Shown in pieces: positions 8,900 to 17,934 of a stretch of DNA of 33,506 nt. The notes under the pieces were generated by a model. It was given only the letters and a program-made list of their open reading frames with translations. It had not been told where the DNA came from and ran no database searches. Positions within the stretch are counted from its first letter, which is position 1. The number at the start of each line of letters is the position of its first letter. Source of the stretch: Psychrobacter namhaensis (lineage in GTDB: Bacteria > Pseudomonadota > Gammaproteobacteria > Pseudomonadales > Moraxellaceae); assembly GCF_016107545.1 (NCBI RefSeq), contig NZ_JABASS010000020.1, positions 1 to 33,506 of the forward strand. Direction: 5' to 3'. A program made the translations under genes and the position numbers.

Positions 8900-9262
8900 C
8901 TAGGCTTCTTTACTTACATTTTCCTGCAAGTTCTTTTTTAGTAAATGATCGAATATAAATGGGCCAAAAGGTAAGAGTGAGCCGAGTACGCCCGCAGGTA
9001 TTGCCCAAAGAGGCATTTTCATTTTGATAGCTGAGCCTATAAGTATTATGATATAGGTAATAAACAACATACCGTGTGCCATACCGATGTATTTCACACC
9101 TTCTGGAATGTCCATCATATATTTTAGTGGCATGGCGATGAAGAGCAATAATAAGAAAGAGGTGCCTTCTAGATAGCCTATAAGGGTAAGACTTTTTAAC
9201 GCTGTCTCTTGTTTTTTTCTAAGGCTGTGAATTTTTTCAATAGTTGGCTGAGCCTGTGACAC
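8900..9262 (-). CDS. DUF3817 integral membrane protein
   Basis: A 120-residue protein with three hydrophobic segments (about 24-46, 56-77 and 82-103), a basic N-terminus and a polar C-terminus. The pattern IGYLEGTSFLLLLFIAMPLK ... HGMLFITY matches my memory of the DUF3817 family of small bacterial membrane proteins; the function is unknown. The start is GTG at 9262, with AGGA about 8 bases upstream, giving MSQAQPTIEK. It lies 245 bases downstream of lspA on the same strand and could be the last gene of that run or have its own promoter. Confidence 0.75.
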   Translation of the reverse strand: MSQAQPTIEKIHSLRKKQETALKSLTLIGYLEGTSFLLLLFIAMPLKYMMDIPEGVKYIGMAHGMLFITYIIILIGSAIKMKMPLWAIPAGVLGSLLPFGPFIFDHLLKKNLQENVSKEA

Positions 9263-9507
9263 TGTATTTTCCTTTTGTTATGATCAATAAAGAATTTATG
9301 GATTATTCAATGTCTCTATAATAATGGCTCTACGCAGAGCTTTTAAGTATTGAGTTTTAAGACCTAAAATGAGTGAGTACCTATACCAGTCATACATTAT
9401 CTTCCAGTTCACATTTTATAAACATACTCAAGTATAAAAAGTATGTTTCCGTATAGAGTGACTACGACGCTAGTTCATTTTGTTTGTGATAATCGGCATC
9501 AATGTGC

Positions 9508-10215
9508 TTATTTATTACGCTTACTTTCTAAAAATATCATGTCAATTATAATCAATGCGACACCGACACAGACACCTATATCTGCAACATTGAAAATAGG
9601 ATAATTCCATACATCAGCATAATGCACATGGATAAAGTCAACCACTTTACCAATTCTTAAACGATCGATTAAGTTGCCAATCGCACCACCAAGCATTAAG
9701 GCCAACCCCATAGATAATAGCTTGGCTGCACGTGGCGCTTTGATTAAATAAACCGTTAAAAAGATAGCCATTACAAAAGCTAAGCCTGAGAAAAACCATT
9801 TCTGCCAACCGCCAGCGTCGGCTAAAAAGCTAAATGCTGCCCCATAGTTATAAGCGAGTGTCCAGTTGAGAAATGGTTCAATGACCGGTACGGGGTCATT
9901 GAACGCTAATGTGGTTTGGGCCAACCACTTAGTCCATTGATCAAGTATTAATACCATTATCGCCAACAAATACCAGATAAAAGCGCGACTGCCATTGGCA
10001 ACCATTTTTGGCATTTTGTCCAACTTACCTTTAGGTGTTATTGAGTTGCCTGAAGTCACGTACATAGCTTTAGGCGTATGATTCATGGTTTTAGAGTCAA
10101 TCGATTGATGAGTACTACTCACAGCTATAGGTACTTTATTGTCAGCAATATTAGTACTAGCCGATTCAACGCTATTCAATTTAGTACTATCTAATCTGTC
10201 GGTAGATTCAGTCAT
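9508..10215 (-). CDS. lspA: Lipoprotein signal peptidase (signal peptidase II)
   Basis: Inner-membrane aspartic protease that removes signal peptides from lipid-modified prolipoproteins. Four transmembrane segments follow ILDQWTKWLA, and the two catalytic aspartates sit in GNLIDRLR (about residue 183) and FNVADIGV (about 211). At 235 residues it is longer than the usual 160-170 because of a polar N-terminal extension of some 75 residues rich in Ser, Thr and Asn. A later start, such as the Met before NHTPKAMYV, is possible. It is the final gene after ccmI, separated by 141 bases. PbrC-type LspA homologues are known in lead and cadmium resistance operons, so its place downstream of a Cd/Pb ATPase is meaningful. 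A second, chromosomal lspA is expected. Confidence 0.92.
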   Translation of the reverse strand: MTESTDRLDSTKLNSVESASTNIADNKVPIAVSSTHQSIDSKTMNHTPKAMYVTSGNSITPKGKLDKMPKMVANGSRAFIWYLLAIMVLILDQWTKWLAQTTLAFNDPVPVIEPFLNWTLAYNYGAAFSFLADAGGWQKWFFSGLAFVMAIFLTVYLIKAPRAAKLLSMGLALMLGGAIGNLIDRLRIGKVVDFIHVHYADVWNYPIFNVADIGVCVGVALIIIDMIFLESKRNK

Positions 10216-10356
10216 AGTTGTTTTCTTTATCTATGTTTATACAATGAACAATGTTAAACGTATATGTTTTTGGTATACAATTATTAATCGCGCCACTTTC
10301 ATAAACGGCTCCACTTACCGCTCTGGTTTTATGAAACTTACGGTAATAATTTTTTA

Positions 10357-11637
10357 TTAGGGAATCTGTTGATTGATTTCAACATTAACCTGAGTCTGTT
10401 CAACGCTAATCATTATAGGATTACCCGATAAGTCGCCTGATTCTGCTATGGCATTACCGCTATGACTAATACGAGCAACGACTGCTAACTGAGTTTTGTC
10501 ACTACGAGCTGAATTTAACGTGCGATCTGGCATCATCGCATCAAGATTACTTAAGCGGATACTAGCCTCACCTTGCTTGATAATACTAATGGGTAAACGT
10601 TTGGCGGCAAACGGTGGACCTCCTTTAACGTCACGTATCGCAACAAACAACACATCATCAGCTTTCACTAACGGTAATAAATTAGCGTTAATTTTCACTG
10701 TCACGTCAATACCTTCTAGCGCTTGCTTTTCTTGCGTGCTAACGTAGTTGCTTAACTCATCTAAGCTTGCTAAAGCTTTAGTATGATCACCTGGTTTGGC
10801 CACAATGCTGCCTTGTAAGCGTTTAATCCAACCTTGCGCTTGGGCAAAGTTACTACTACGAGTCTCACCCATTGCCATGAGCATTTGAGCCCGTTCATGC
10901 TGCGGATTCTTAGCTAATATAGCTTGTAATAGACGGCGAATATTGGCGTCTAACTGACCTTCATTAACAAAAAAACTAGTCTGAGCATAAGTAGTAGCAA
11001 TCTCCTCGTTATCAGGTGCTAAACGATAGGCACGCGATAAGGCTTCTAACGCAGAGTCAGTCGCCTCCATCGATAAGAAAAGTTCAGATAGGCGCATCCA
11101 GCGATTAGGATCATCAGCGTTACGATGGACGTTGGTCTGCATAGCGCTAATCAACTGACGACCGTTTTCAGTCGCCCACTTTGGTGGCTTATCAATCTTA
11201 GCCGTCAATAGGTCATCAGCCACTTGTCCTACTTTGTCCTCGCTTGTCCACAAATCAAACACGGGCGTACGATTGCCTATTAGTAAGTACGCCATTGCAG
11301 CCAATATTGGGATCCAAGCTGCGACAATTAAACGGCTTTTGACATCAGGGGTGACCATAGGTGTTATCTGACGCTGCGCATCTAATAGCTGACGCTCCAG
11401 TTCCAGCTTTTGATTTTGATAATGGCTATTATTAATAGTACCGCTGTCTTTATCTGTTTGTAGCTCAGCTAAACGTTCGCGAAATACTGCAACATTAATA
11501 TCTAGCAGTTGATTGTCTATTGGTTTGGACTGCAAACGCGGTGCTCGTAGCCATGGCATAATAGCAATTAGCGCAAATATAAGAGCAATCAGCAAGCTTA
11601 GAGCTACAAATAAGCCAAAAGTAGAAAATAGAGTCAT
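10357..11637 (-). CDS. ccmI: Cytochrome c maturation protein CcmI
   Basis: A 426-residue membrane protein with two N-terminal transmembrane helices (about 5-27 and 105-122) and the leucine-zipper-like loop VFRERLAELQTDKDSGTI between them. TPR-like repeats follow in the periplasm (MRLSELFLSMEATDSALEAL and neighbours) and then a beta-rich C-terminal domain. CcmI chaperones apocytochrome c and hands it to the CcmF-CcmH heme ligation complex. The start overlaps the ccmH stop by 4 bases (ATGA), a sign of translational coupling. Length and architecture look complete. Confidence 0.88.
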   Translation of the reverse strand: MTLFSTFGLFVALSLLIALIFALIAIMPWLRAPRLQSKPIDNQLLDINVAVFRERLAELQTDKDSGTINNSHYQNQKLELERQLLDAQRQITPMVTPDVKSRLIVAAWIPILAAMAYLLIGNRTPVFDLWTSEDKVGQVADDLLTAKIDKPPKWATENGRQLISAMQTNVHRNADDPNRWMRLSELFLSMEATDSALEALSRAYRLAPDNEEIATTYAQTSFFVNEGQLDANIRRLLQAILAKNPQHERAQMLMAMGETRSSNFAQAQGWIKRLQGSIVAKPGDHTKALASLDELSNYVSTQEKQALEGIDVTVKINANLLPLVKADDVLFVAIRDVKGGPPFAAKRLPISIIKQGEASIRLSNLDAMMPDRTLNSARSDKTQLAVVARISHSGNAIAESGDLSGNPIMISVEQTQVNVEINQQIP

Positions 11638-12209
11638 TTTTTGTCCTCTATGCTAGTAATATCGTGGTCGACATTCTCAGCTTGCGATAATAGACGATCA
11701 AGCTCAGCCTTTTCCGCAGAGGTCAAGGCAGCAGTACTGTTCACTGTAACGCCGTTTTGGCCACGGGCGACAACTTGGCGGCGTTTACTTTGCCAAAACC
11801 AACCAACAATTAAGACGAGCAATAATAGTGGTGGAAAAAACCATAGGATCCATGTCGATGGTCGCATAGGCGGCTTGTAGCTAATAAAGTCACCGTAGCG
11901 CTCTTGCATATAGGCGCGTATTTCAGCATCACTACGTCTATCTTTAATTAAATCATAGACTTTTTGCTTTAGATCCTGTGCAATCGGTGCATCAGAGGCT
12001 GCAAGGTTTTGATTTTGGCATTTTGGGCAGCGAAACTCTTCTATTAATCCACGATACTGAGCTTCTTGCTGTGGTGAATCAAAATCGTATACGTCAATAG
12101 CTGCGTTTGCCGTCATGTTAAGCAGACACGCTAGTATTAAGCTTGCTAGTTTTAAAATTATATTGAGTTTTATTTGAGGAGCTCTTATTCGAGTAACGTT
12201 CATTTGCAC
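11634..12209 (-). CDS. ccmH: Cytochrome c maturation protein CcmH
   Basis: A 191-residue periplasm-facing thiol reductase anchored by one C-terminal helix (STWILWFFPPLLLLVLIVGW). The signature FRCPKCQNQNLAASDAPIAQ carries the CxxC pair that reduces apocytochrome c heme-binding cysteines. A signal peptide or anchor (LASLILACLLNMTANA) precedes it. Two Met codons lie at the start; MNVTRIRAPQ is an alternative. It overlaps ccmG upstream by 10 bases and ccmI downstream by 4. It corresponds to the short CcmH form, with the CcmI part encoded separately. Confidence 0.92.
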   Translation of the reverse strand: MQMNVTRIRAPQIKLNIILKLASLILACLLNMTANAAIDVYDFDSPQQEAQYRGLIEEFRCPKCQNQNLAASDAPIAQDLKQKVYDLIKDRRSDAEIRAYMQERYGDFISYKPPMRPSTWILWFFPPLLLLVLIVGWFWQSKRRQVVARGQNGVTVNSTAALTSAEKAELDRLLSQAENVDHDITSIEDKK

Positions 12210-12862
12210 ATCTCCTCAACCTGAATGAGATCAGGACTATCGTTGTTCTTATTAGCCTCATTAAGTACGGTCAGGCACGGCTTAACACGCTGTTGCCAAT
12301 TGGCTTCATTAATCTCACCAACAATATGCTGACGAATGATGCCATCTCCATCCACAACAAAGGTTTCGGGCGCACCAGTTATGCCTAAGTCTAGAGCAAA
12401 CTGACCCAATGAATCCTGAATAGACATAGAAAATGGATCACCGCCTTGGTTTAAGTAACTGAGCGCATTACCAATCTCATCCTTATAATTCACACCAACG
12501 ATATCAATGCCGCGCTCTTCTAGTTGCATTAAAAACGGATGCTCAATAATGCAAGTTGGGCACCACGAGCCCCAAACATTAAGTAAAAACGGCTTATCTG
12601 GCAAATTATTATTGGTGATAGTACGGGTAGTATCTGCTAATAACGGCAGCTCAAAGGCAGGAACCGGACGCTCAAGAGCGGTATTGGTCACAATGTCTGT
12701 TGGTTTACCTAAGCGCATGTACAATATAACTACCAAACCAAAAAAGAGGATAAGCGGAATTAAGAACCATAGCTTCATCTGCTTTTTTTTCATTGCCTTT
12801 GGGTTACGCTGCTTACTGTTTTGGCTATCTTTTTGCTCAGGAGTGTTATTCGACATAGTCAT
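12200..12862 (-). CDS. ccmG: Thiol:disulfide oxidoreductase CcmG/DsbE
   Basis: A 220-residue periplasmic thioredoxin-fold protein with an N-terminal membrane anchor (LWFLIPLILFFGLVVILYM) and active site GSWCPTCIIEHP. The acidic and Gly-rich features of CcmG follow (GVNYKDEIGNALSYL, LGITGAPETFVVDGDGI, with the cis-Pro loop). It keeps CcmH or apocytochrome c reduced before heme attachment. The start codon directly abuts the ccmF stop, so the two are almost certainly co-transcribed. Confidence 0.93.
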   Translation of the reverse strand: MTMSNNTPEQKDSQNSKQRNPKAMKKKQMKLWFLIPLILFFGLVVILYMRLGKPTDIVTNTALERPVPAFELPLLADTTRTITNNNLPDKPFLLNVWGSWCPTCIIEHPFLMQLEERGIDIVGVNYKDEIGNALSYLNQGGDPFSMSIQDSLGQFALDLGITGAPETFVVDGDGIIRQHIVGEINEANWQQRVKPCLTVLNEANKNNDSPDLIQVEEMCK

Positions 12863-14911
12863 TTATTTCTCCTTTAGTGTCGACATCGTCGATGCTGAGA
12901 TTGCCTGCTCAATAGCTACCTCATTGACTCCATCAGTAGCCAAACTACCAGTAACTAGCAACGGAGCTTTAACTTTTTTGATGCGGTATCGTTTATCAAG
13001 CATACTAATTAATCCACCTAGAGCCATGATAATTGCCCCTAACCAAATCCAGCGAATTAATGGTTTTACATAAATCCTTAATGCCCATTGGTTACTACCA
13101 TCGGCAATAGGTTCGCCCAGTGCGACATAAACATCGCGCATAAGACTGGGGTCAATAGCGGCTTCAGTCGTTGGCATCGTGCTGATAATATAAGTACGCT
13201 TTTCTGGAGTCAGTTTCGCCACTTCACGACCGTCTTTGGATACCACGACTTGCGCTTGCGTTGCATCAAAGTTACTACCCTTTATTTCAAAAAATTCAGT
13301 TACTTCAAAATCGTAACCTTGAACATTGACTGTATCGCCAATACCCATTGCTACGTCACGCTCAATACTCAGGCTACTAGTAAAGGCTATGCCAATGACA
13401 GCAACCAATACGCCAATATGAGCAGTCTGTTGACCCCAATAGCTCAGACGCAACTGCCGCAAACCGTTAAAAAGATTAGGCGCATTCTTAGTTTTATCTT
13501 TAAAATCAACTGCCATCCATAGCAGTGCCCAAAAGCTAACGGCTAAAGTCACACCAATATTAAGCATAGACGATGGATTAACAAAGTAAGTAATAATGGC
13601 AGCTAATACTAAGCTACTAACGGCGATGACCATGCCTATACCCAGTAGTGGACGGGTGTCTTTTTTCCAGCGAATATTTGAGCCCATACCCATAGCTATT
13701 AATAACAGCCACGTTAAAGGTACAAATAATGCATTAAAATAAGGAGGGCCAACGGACACTTGTCCTAAACCAAAGGCATCAGCGATAATAGGGTAAAGGG
13801 TGCCGAGCAGCACCACTAAGGTTGCAATCAAAATGATGGCGTTGTTGATCACTAAAAAGGACTCACGTGAAATCAGCTGATATTGACTTTCAACGGTTAA
13901 ACGCCAACCTCGAACGGCAAACATTAATAGACCACTACCGATGATAATGCCAAGAATAGCTAAGATAACCAAACCACGCGTCGGATCAGCGGCAAACGAA
14001 TGCACTGAGGTAAGGACTCCAGAGCGTACCAGGAACGTGCCAAGCAAGCTTAAGGCAAAGGCGAAAATAGCCAGCATAATGGTCCATGCTTTAAACACCC
14101 CGCGCTTTTCAGTGACTGCTAATGAATGCAGCAATGCTAAGCCGACAAGCCAAGGCATAAACGAGGCATTCTCTACCGGATCCCAAAACCACCAACCGCC
14201 CCAGCCAAGCTCGTAGTAGGCCCACCACGAGCCCAGTGCAATACCAATGGTCAAAAACCCCCAAGCCGCGAGCGCCCATGGACGTGACCAGCGTGTCCAA
14301 GCAGCATCTAAACGCCCTTCCCACAATGCCGCCATACAAAATGCAAAAGGTACTACCATACCCACATAGCCCATATATAACATGGGCGGATGAATAATCA
14401 GACCGAAATCTTGTAGGACAGGATTTAAATCAGCGCCATCGACCGCTAGATTGGGTAAGGTACGCTCAAACGGTGACGAGGTAAATATCAGCATCGTTAG
14501 CATCATTAACTGTACACCGGCCAAAATAACTAATACCCGCGCACGCATTGATAACGGCAAGCCGCGACTAAAGTATGATACCAGTGCACACCATGTGGCC
14601 ATGATGGTCATCCATAGCAGCAAAGAGCCCTCGTGTCCGCCCCATGTCGCCGATAACTTATAGTACCAAGGCAACAGCGTATTGGAATGCTGCGCGACGT
14701 AACTGAGGCTAAAATCATTATAATAAAAACCTGCTATCAAAGCGCCAAATGACGTTATCATGGCGGCAAACTGTGCCCAAGCTAAGCTAGGGGCTAGTCG
14801 TTGCCAAGCAACTTGGTTATGAATAACACCAATAGTTGGCAGAATTACCTGCAATAACGCCAATACAAAAGCGGTAAGCAAGGCAAAATAGCCCAATTCT
14901 GTAATCAACAT
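12863..14911 (-). CDS. ccmF: Heme lyase subunit CcmF
   Basis: A 682-residue polytopic membrane protein of the heme handling family. The WWD domain is intact (WGGWWFWDPVENASFMPWL), and conserved heme-ligand histidines can be seen in TWGGHEGSLLLW and GLIIHPPMLYMGYVG. A periplasmic beta-domain near the C-terminus (VNVQGYDFEVTEFFEIKG) precedes the last helix. It joins heme from CcmE to apocytochrome c. The usual upstream partners ccmA-ccmE are missing: the next gene upstream is the metal ATPase, 121 bases away with no clear terminator. This is therefore the second half of a normal ccm operon placed behind a metal-regulated gene. Confidence 0.94.
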   Translation of the reverse strand: MLITELGYFALLTAFVLALLQVILPTIGVIHNQVAWQRLAPSLAWAQFAAMITSFGALIAGFYYNDFSLSYVAQHSNTLLPWYYKLSATWGGHEGSLLLWMTIMATWCALVSYFSRGLPLSMRARVLVILAGVQLMMLTMLIFTSSPFERTLPNLAVDGADLNPVLQDFGLIIHPPMLYMGYVGMVVPFAFCMAALWEGRLDAAWTRWSRPWALAAWGFLTIGIALGSWWAYYELGWGGWWFWDPVENASFMPWLVGLALLHSLAVTEKRGVFKAWTIMLAIFAFALSLLGTFLVRSGVLTSVHSFAADPTRGLVILAILGIIIGSGLLMFAVRGWRLTVESQYQLISRESFLVINNAIILIATLVVLLGTLYPIIADAFGLGQVSVGPPYFNALFVPLTWLLLIAMGMGSNIRWKKDTRPLLGIGMVIAVSSLVLAAIITYFVNPSSMLNIGVTLAVSFWALLWMAVDFKDKTKNAPNLFNGLRQLRLSYWGQQTAHIGVLVAVIGIAFTSSLSIERDVAMGIGDTVNVQGYDFEVTEFFEIKGSNFDATQAQVVVSKDGREVAKLTPEKRTYIISTMPTTEAAIDPSLMRDVYVALGEPIADGSNQWALRIYVKPLIRWIWLGAIIMALGGLISMLDKRYRIKKVKAPLLVTGSLATDGVNEVAIEQAISASTMSTLKEK

Positions 14912-15032
14912 ACGGTCTAACCTTATTTACTCTAATGCGGTTGCAGTTTACTGTGGCGGTGGAATTTTTATTATTAGAACCCACCCCCGAAATCTGCTGC
15001 TATCTCTAGTTTTTAATTGATTTCGAAGGGTT

Positions 15033-17234
15033 TTATTTAACTACTTTAGGCGGATTTACCAGTGGAGGCGCTCCCTTAAAGCGCAGTAAACGTAACGCAT
15101 TAAGAGTAACGAGCACTGTTGCTCCAGCATCAGCTAGAACCGCAATCCATAGTCCAGTAATGCCGAATACGGTCGTGATCAGAAAGACGCCTTTGAGACC
15201 CAAAGCGAAAATGACGTTCTGATGAATGTTGCGCATGGTGGCACGTGAAAGTGCGATGAGATGAGCCATATCCGTAACACGACTTTTTAATAATGCGATA
15301 TCGGCCGTCTCAATGGCCACATCGGTACCACCACCCATCGCGATGCCAACATCGGCAGTTGCTAGCGCTGGCGCATCGTTAATACCATCACCAACCATCG
15401 CTATTTTGCGGTTGTTCTTCATCTCGTTAAGCAGGCGCAGTTTGTCCTCAGGCAACAGCTCAGCTTCCCATTCCACGTCTAAATTACTGGCAAGTGCTTG
15501 AGCGGTTAAGCGGTTGTCGCCTGTTAGCATGACGGAGCGCACACCCATCGCTTTGAGCTGAGCCACACCTTCATGAGCGTCGTCTCGTAATTCGTCTCTT
15601 AGCGCGATTAATCCAAGCACTTCACGGTTTTGCTCATCGAAAAGAACAGAGACGGTCTTACCCTCATTTTGCAGCGCCTCAATTTGCGCCTGTTGTGTGG
15701 ATGAAATCAATGCCTCATCGGCTGCGTAAACAGGCGAACCGATAGCTAGCGCGCGCTCCGCGACAGTTGCGTGTACCGCTTTACCCGCAGTAGCAGAAGC
15801 TTTGGAAGCCACAGGTATAACAACTTTAGCGGCTTCAGCATGGCTGACAATGGCTTCAGCAAGTGGGTGACTAGAACCAGTCTCCACACTGGCAAAAAGT
15901 GCCAATATCTCATCTTGACCTTGAGAATTCTGACCTTGAATACTTGAGTCCTCTTGTGTAAAGGCAACAACATCGGTCACGCGTGGTTTGCCTTCAGTTA
16001 AAGTGCCTGTCTTGTCAAAAGCGACCGTCTTCACTTGGCCGATAGTTTCTAAAGCACTACCGCCTTTGATCAGCAAGCCACGGCGCGCACCAACAGCAAG
16101 ACCAGAGGCGATGGCAGCGGGTGTTGATAGTACAAGAGCACAGGGACAGGCAATCAGCAACAGTGCTAGACCGCGATACAACCAAGTCGACCAATCTCCA
16201 CCCATGGCTAACGGTGGAATGATAATAATTAGTGCGGCAATAGCCATCACTGCCGGTGTGTAATAGCGACTGAATTTCTCAATAAAACGGGCAGTGGGTG
16301 CTTTGGAGGCTTGGGCTTGCTCTACCAGCTCAATAATGCGCGAAATGGTGTTATCGGCGGCTGTCTTTTCTACGCGCACTTGGAGCACACCATCGATGTT
16401 AATTGACCCTGCAAATACATTGTCACCCATCGTCTTGGCAACAGGAACAGACTCTCCCGTCACGGGCGAATCATCAAGGCTGGACGCACCTTGAACAATG
16501 GAACCATCAGCAGATACCCTATCTCCAGGACGCACCAGCACAAGGTCATTCACTTGTAATGAAGTCGCTGGAACGTTACGCTGCCCACCTTGAGCATCAA
16601 GTAAAATTGCACTTTTCGGAACCAGCGATGATAAGGCTCTGATGCCAGCGCGAGCGCGATCAGCAGCGATACTCTCAAACAGTTCACCGATTGAGAACAA
16701 AAAGACAACTGCTGCGGCCTCTTCAGCTTCACCAATGATAAGTGCGCCAAGCACGGCGACGGACATCAGCGTTTCAATTGAAAAGAATGAACCTGTTTTA
16801 GCCAGTGCTAAGGCTTTGCGCGCAAATGGAAAAACGCCTACAATCACAGCGATGGCAAACACCCATATCCCATAAGCGGGCAACAGTAGTGACAGTGCAT
16901 AAGCGCTGCCCATCAAAATACCGAGGCCAACAACCTGTTTGCCTTTTTGAGTTTGCCACCATTGCTTATCCTGCGGAGCCATCTGATTGTCGCTGTCAAT
17001 ATCAATAGCCGATACAGTTTGTTGACCAGTATTGGCAGAGATGCCGAACCCTAGGCTTTTGATTGTTTTTTCGATATCACTAGCCTGAGTCGGCGCACCA
17101 GGGGCTAAATTTAGCTCTAGCGTTTCTGTAGCGAAATTCAGCTGAACATCAGAAACCCCAGGCATACGTTTCAAAGCTGTTTCAATCTTGCCGATGCAAC
17201 TGGCACAGTCCATACCTTCAATATGATATTTCAT
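15033..17234 (-). CDS. cadA: Cd/Zn/Pb-exporting P1B-type ATPase
   Basis: A 733-residue heavy-metal pump of the ZntA/CadA group. It has an N-terminal HMA domain with GMDCASC (C10, C13), a membrane CPC motif in ACPCALVLSTP (about 361-371), the phosphorylated aspartate in DKTGTLTEGKP (about 406), an HP motif in SSHPLAEAI, and the hinge GDGINDAPALATAD. The CPC motif together with its neighbour being a CadR/PbrR-type regulator favours Cd(II), Zn(II) or Pb(II) over copper. Transcription should start from the MerR-type promoter at 17260-17290. cadA versus zntA or pbrA cannot be settled from sequence alone. Confidence 0.92.
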   Translation of the reverse strand: MKYHIEGMDCASCIGKIETALKRMPGVSDVQLNFATETLELNLAPGAPTQASDIEKTIKSLGFGISANTGQQTVSAIDIDSDNQMAPQDKQWWQTQKGKQVVGLGILMGSAYALSLLLPAYGIWVFAIAVIVGVFPFARKALALAKTGSFFSIETLMSVAVLGALIIGEAEEAAAVVFLFSIGELFESIAADRARAGIRALSSLVPKSAILLDAQGGQRNVPATSLQVNDLVLVRPGDRVSADGSIVQGASSLDDSPVTGESVPVAKTMGDNVFAGSINIDGVLQVRVEKTAADNTISRIIELVEQAQASKAPTARFIEKFSRYYTPAVMAIAALIIIIPPLAMGGDWSTWLYRGLALLLIACPCALVLSTPAAIASGLAVGARRGLLIKGGSALETIGQVKTVAFDKTGTLTEGKPRVTDVVAFTQEDSSIQGQNSQGQDEILALFASVETGSSHPLAEAIVSHAEAAKVVIPVASKASATAGKAVHATVAERALAIGSPVYAADEALISSTQQAQIEALQNEGKTVSVLFDEQNREVLGLIALRDELRDDAHEGVAQLKAMGVRSVMLTGDNRLTAQALASNLDVEWEAELLPEDKLRLLNEMKNNRKIAMVGDGINDAPALATADVGIAMGGGTDVAIETADIALLKSRVTDMAHLIALSRATMRNIHQNVIFALGLKGVFLITTVFGITGLWIAVLADAGATVLVTLNALRLLRFKGAPPLVNPPKVVK

Positions 17235-17259
17235 AATAATTTACCCTTTGAATAATGAT

Positions 17260-17290
17260 ATTATGAACCCTATAGTGGCTTTAGAGTCAA
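17260..17290 (-). promoter_or_regulatory. MerR-type promoter and operator of cadA
   Basis: On the minus strand TTGACT (17290-17285) and CATAAT (17265-17260) are separated by 19 bp, the over-long spacer typical of MerR-family promoters. Within the spacer region lies the dyad ACTCTAAAG-CCA-CTATAGGGT, whose arms match at 7 of 9 positions. The form is that of Cd/Pb/Zn-responsive operators. It sits between the divergent cadA and merR genes. Confidence 0.85.
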
Positions 17291-17376
17291 GGTTATTTAT
17301 CTACAGTTTCGTAATTTTAATTTCTCTAGCGCTAGTCTTTACAGCCACTTTAATTATTTAAATCATAGAGGTTGTT

Positions 17377-17787
17377 ATGACAATCAAAATTGGTGAGCTC
17401 GCTAAACGCACAGGTGCCACAGTAGAAACCATTCGCTATTATGAAAAAGAGCGTTTATTACCCGAGCCTTTTCGTAGCGAAGGGAATTATCGTTTATATA
17501 ATGAAGAGCACATTGAGCGTCTACAATTTATCCTACATTGCCGTACGCTCGATATGGCTTTAGATGATGTGCGAATCTTACTTGAATACTGGGAGTCGCC
17601 TGACAAGGACTGCGGCGATGTGAATAACTTGCTAGATGAGCACATTCATGCTGTGGAAATACGAATGGAAGAACTGATGCACTTAAAGCATCACTTGACC
17701 GTTTTGCGCCAGAAATGTGCAAGTAGTGCACCAGCGTCATCATGTGGCATTTTAAACGCGCTTGTCGATAACTCCTGTCATGAGTAA
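17377..17787 (+). CDS. cadR: Cd(II)/Pb(II)-responsive MerR-family regulator (CadR/PbrR type)
   Basis: A 136-residue activator with the MerR N-terminal winged helix (IGELAKRTGATVETIRYYEK), a long dimer helix and C-terminal cysteines. Cys79, Cys114 and Cys123 correspond to the three metal ligands known in PbrR and CadR; Cys134 and a final His-Glu may add to the site. ZntR-type and MerR-type spacing differ. It is divergent from cadA and should bind the dyad at 17267-17287, switching on cadA and perhaps the ccm-lspA genes behind it. Confidence 0.9.
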   Translation: MTIKIGELAKRTGATVETIRYYEKERLLPEPFRSEGNYRLYNEEHIERLQFILHCRTLDMALDDVRILLEYWESPDKDCGDVNNLLDEHIHAVEIRMEELMHLKHHLTVLRQKCASSAPASSCGILNALVDNSCHE

Positions 17788-17855
17788 TGATATCAGTAGT
17801 GTTCATTTCTGACGGATCAAATCATGAAAGGTTAAATACGCCCTGATGTTAAGCA

Positions 17856-17895
17856 CAAAAAAACCCAGCAATGATATTAAGATCACTACTGGGTT
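17856..17895 (-). terminator. Rho-independent terminator of the CHAP-protein gene
   Basis: On the minus strand AACCCAG and CTGGGTT (17895-17889 and 17868-17862) close a stem with further pairing inside (AGTGAT with ATCATT), followed by a T-run (17861-17856). It lies about 40 bases past the stop codon of the gene at 17935-18657 and also blocks reading from merR. Confidence 0.8.
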
Positions 17896-17934
17896 GGAGG
17901 AAATAACAACTATGTTGTGCTGACTTAGAAAGTC

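Noticed and set aside
10216..10356. Terminator between ccmI and lspA
   Set aside because: No stem with more than a few pairs and no T-run on the minus strand, so read-through into lspA remains possible.
12507..13522. Plus-strand open frames opposite ccmG and ccmF
   Set aside because: They lie wholly antisense to clearly conserved genes, lack ribosome binding sites and have unlikely compositions.
14109..14339. Minus-strand 76-codon frame inside ccmF
   Set aside because: Out-of-frame shadow of the conserved WWD region.
15313..17008. Several open frames opposite or inside cadA
   Set aside because: All are shadows of the P-type ATPase, whose motifs are continuous in one frame.
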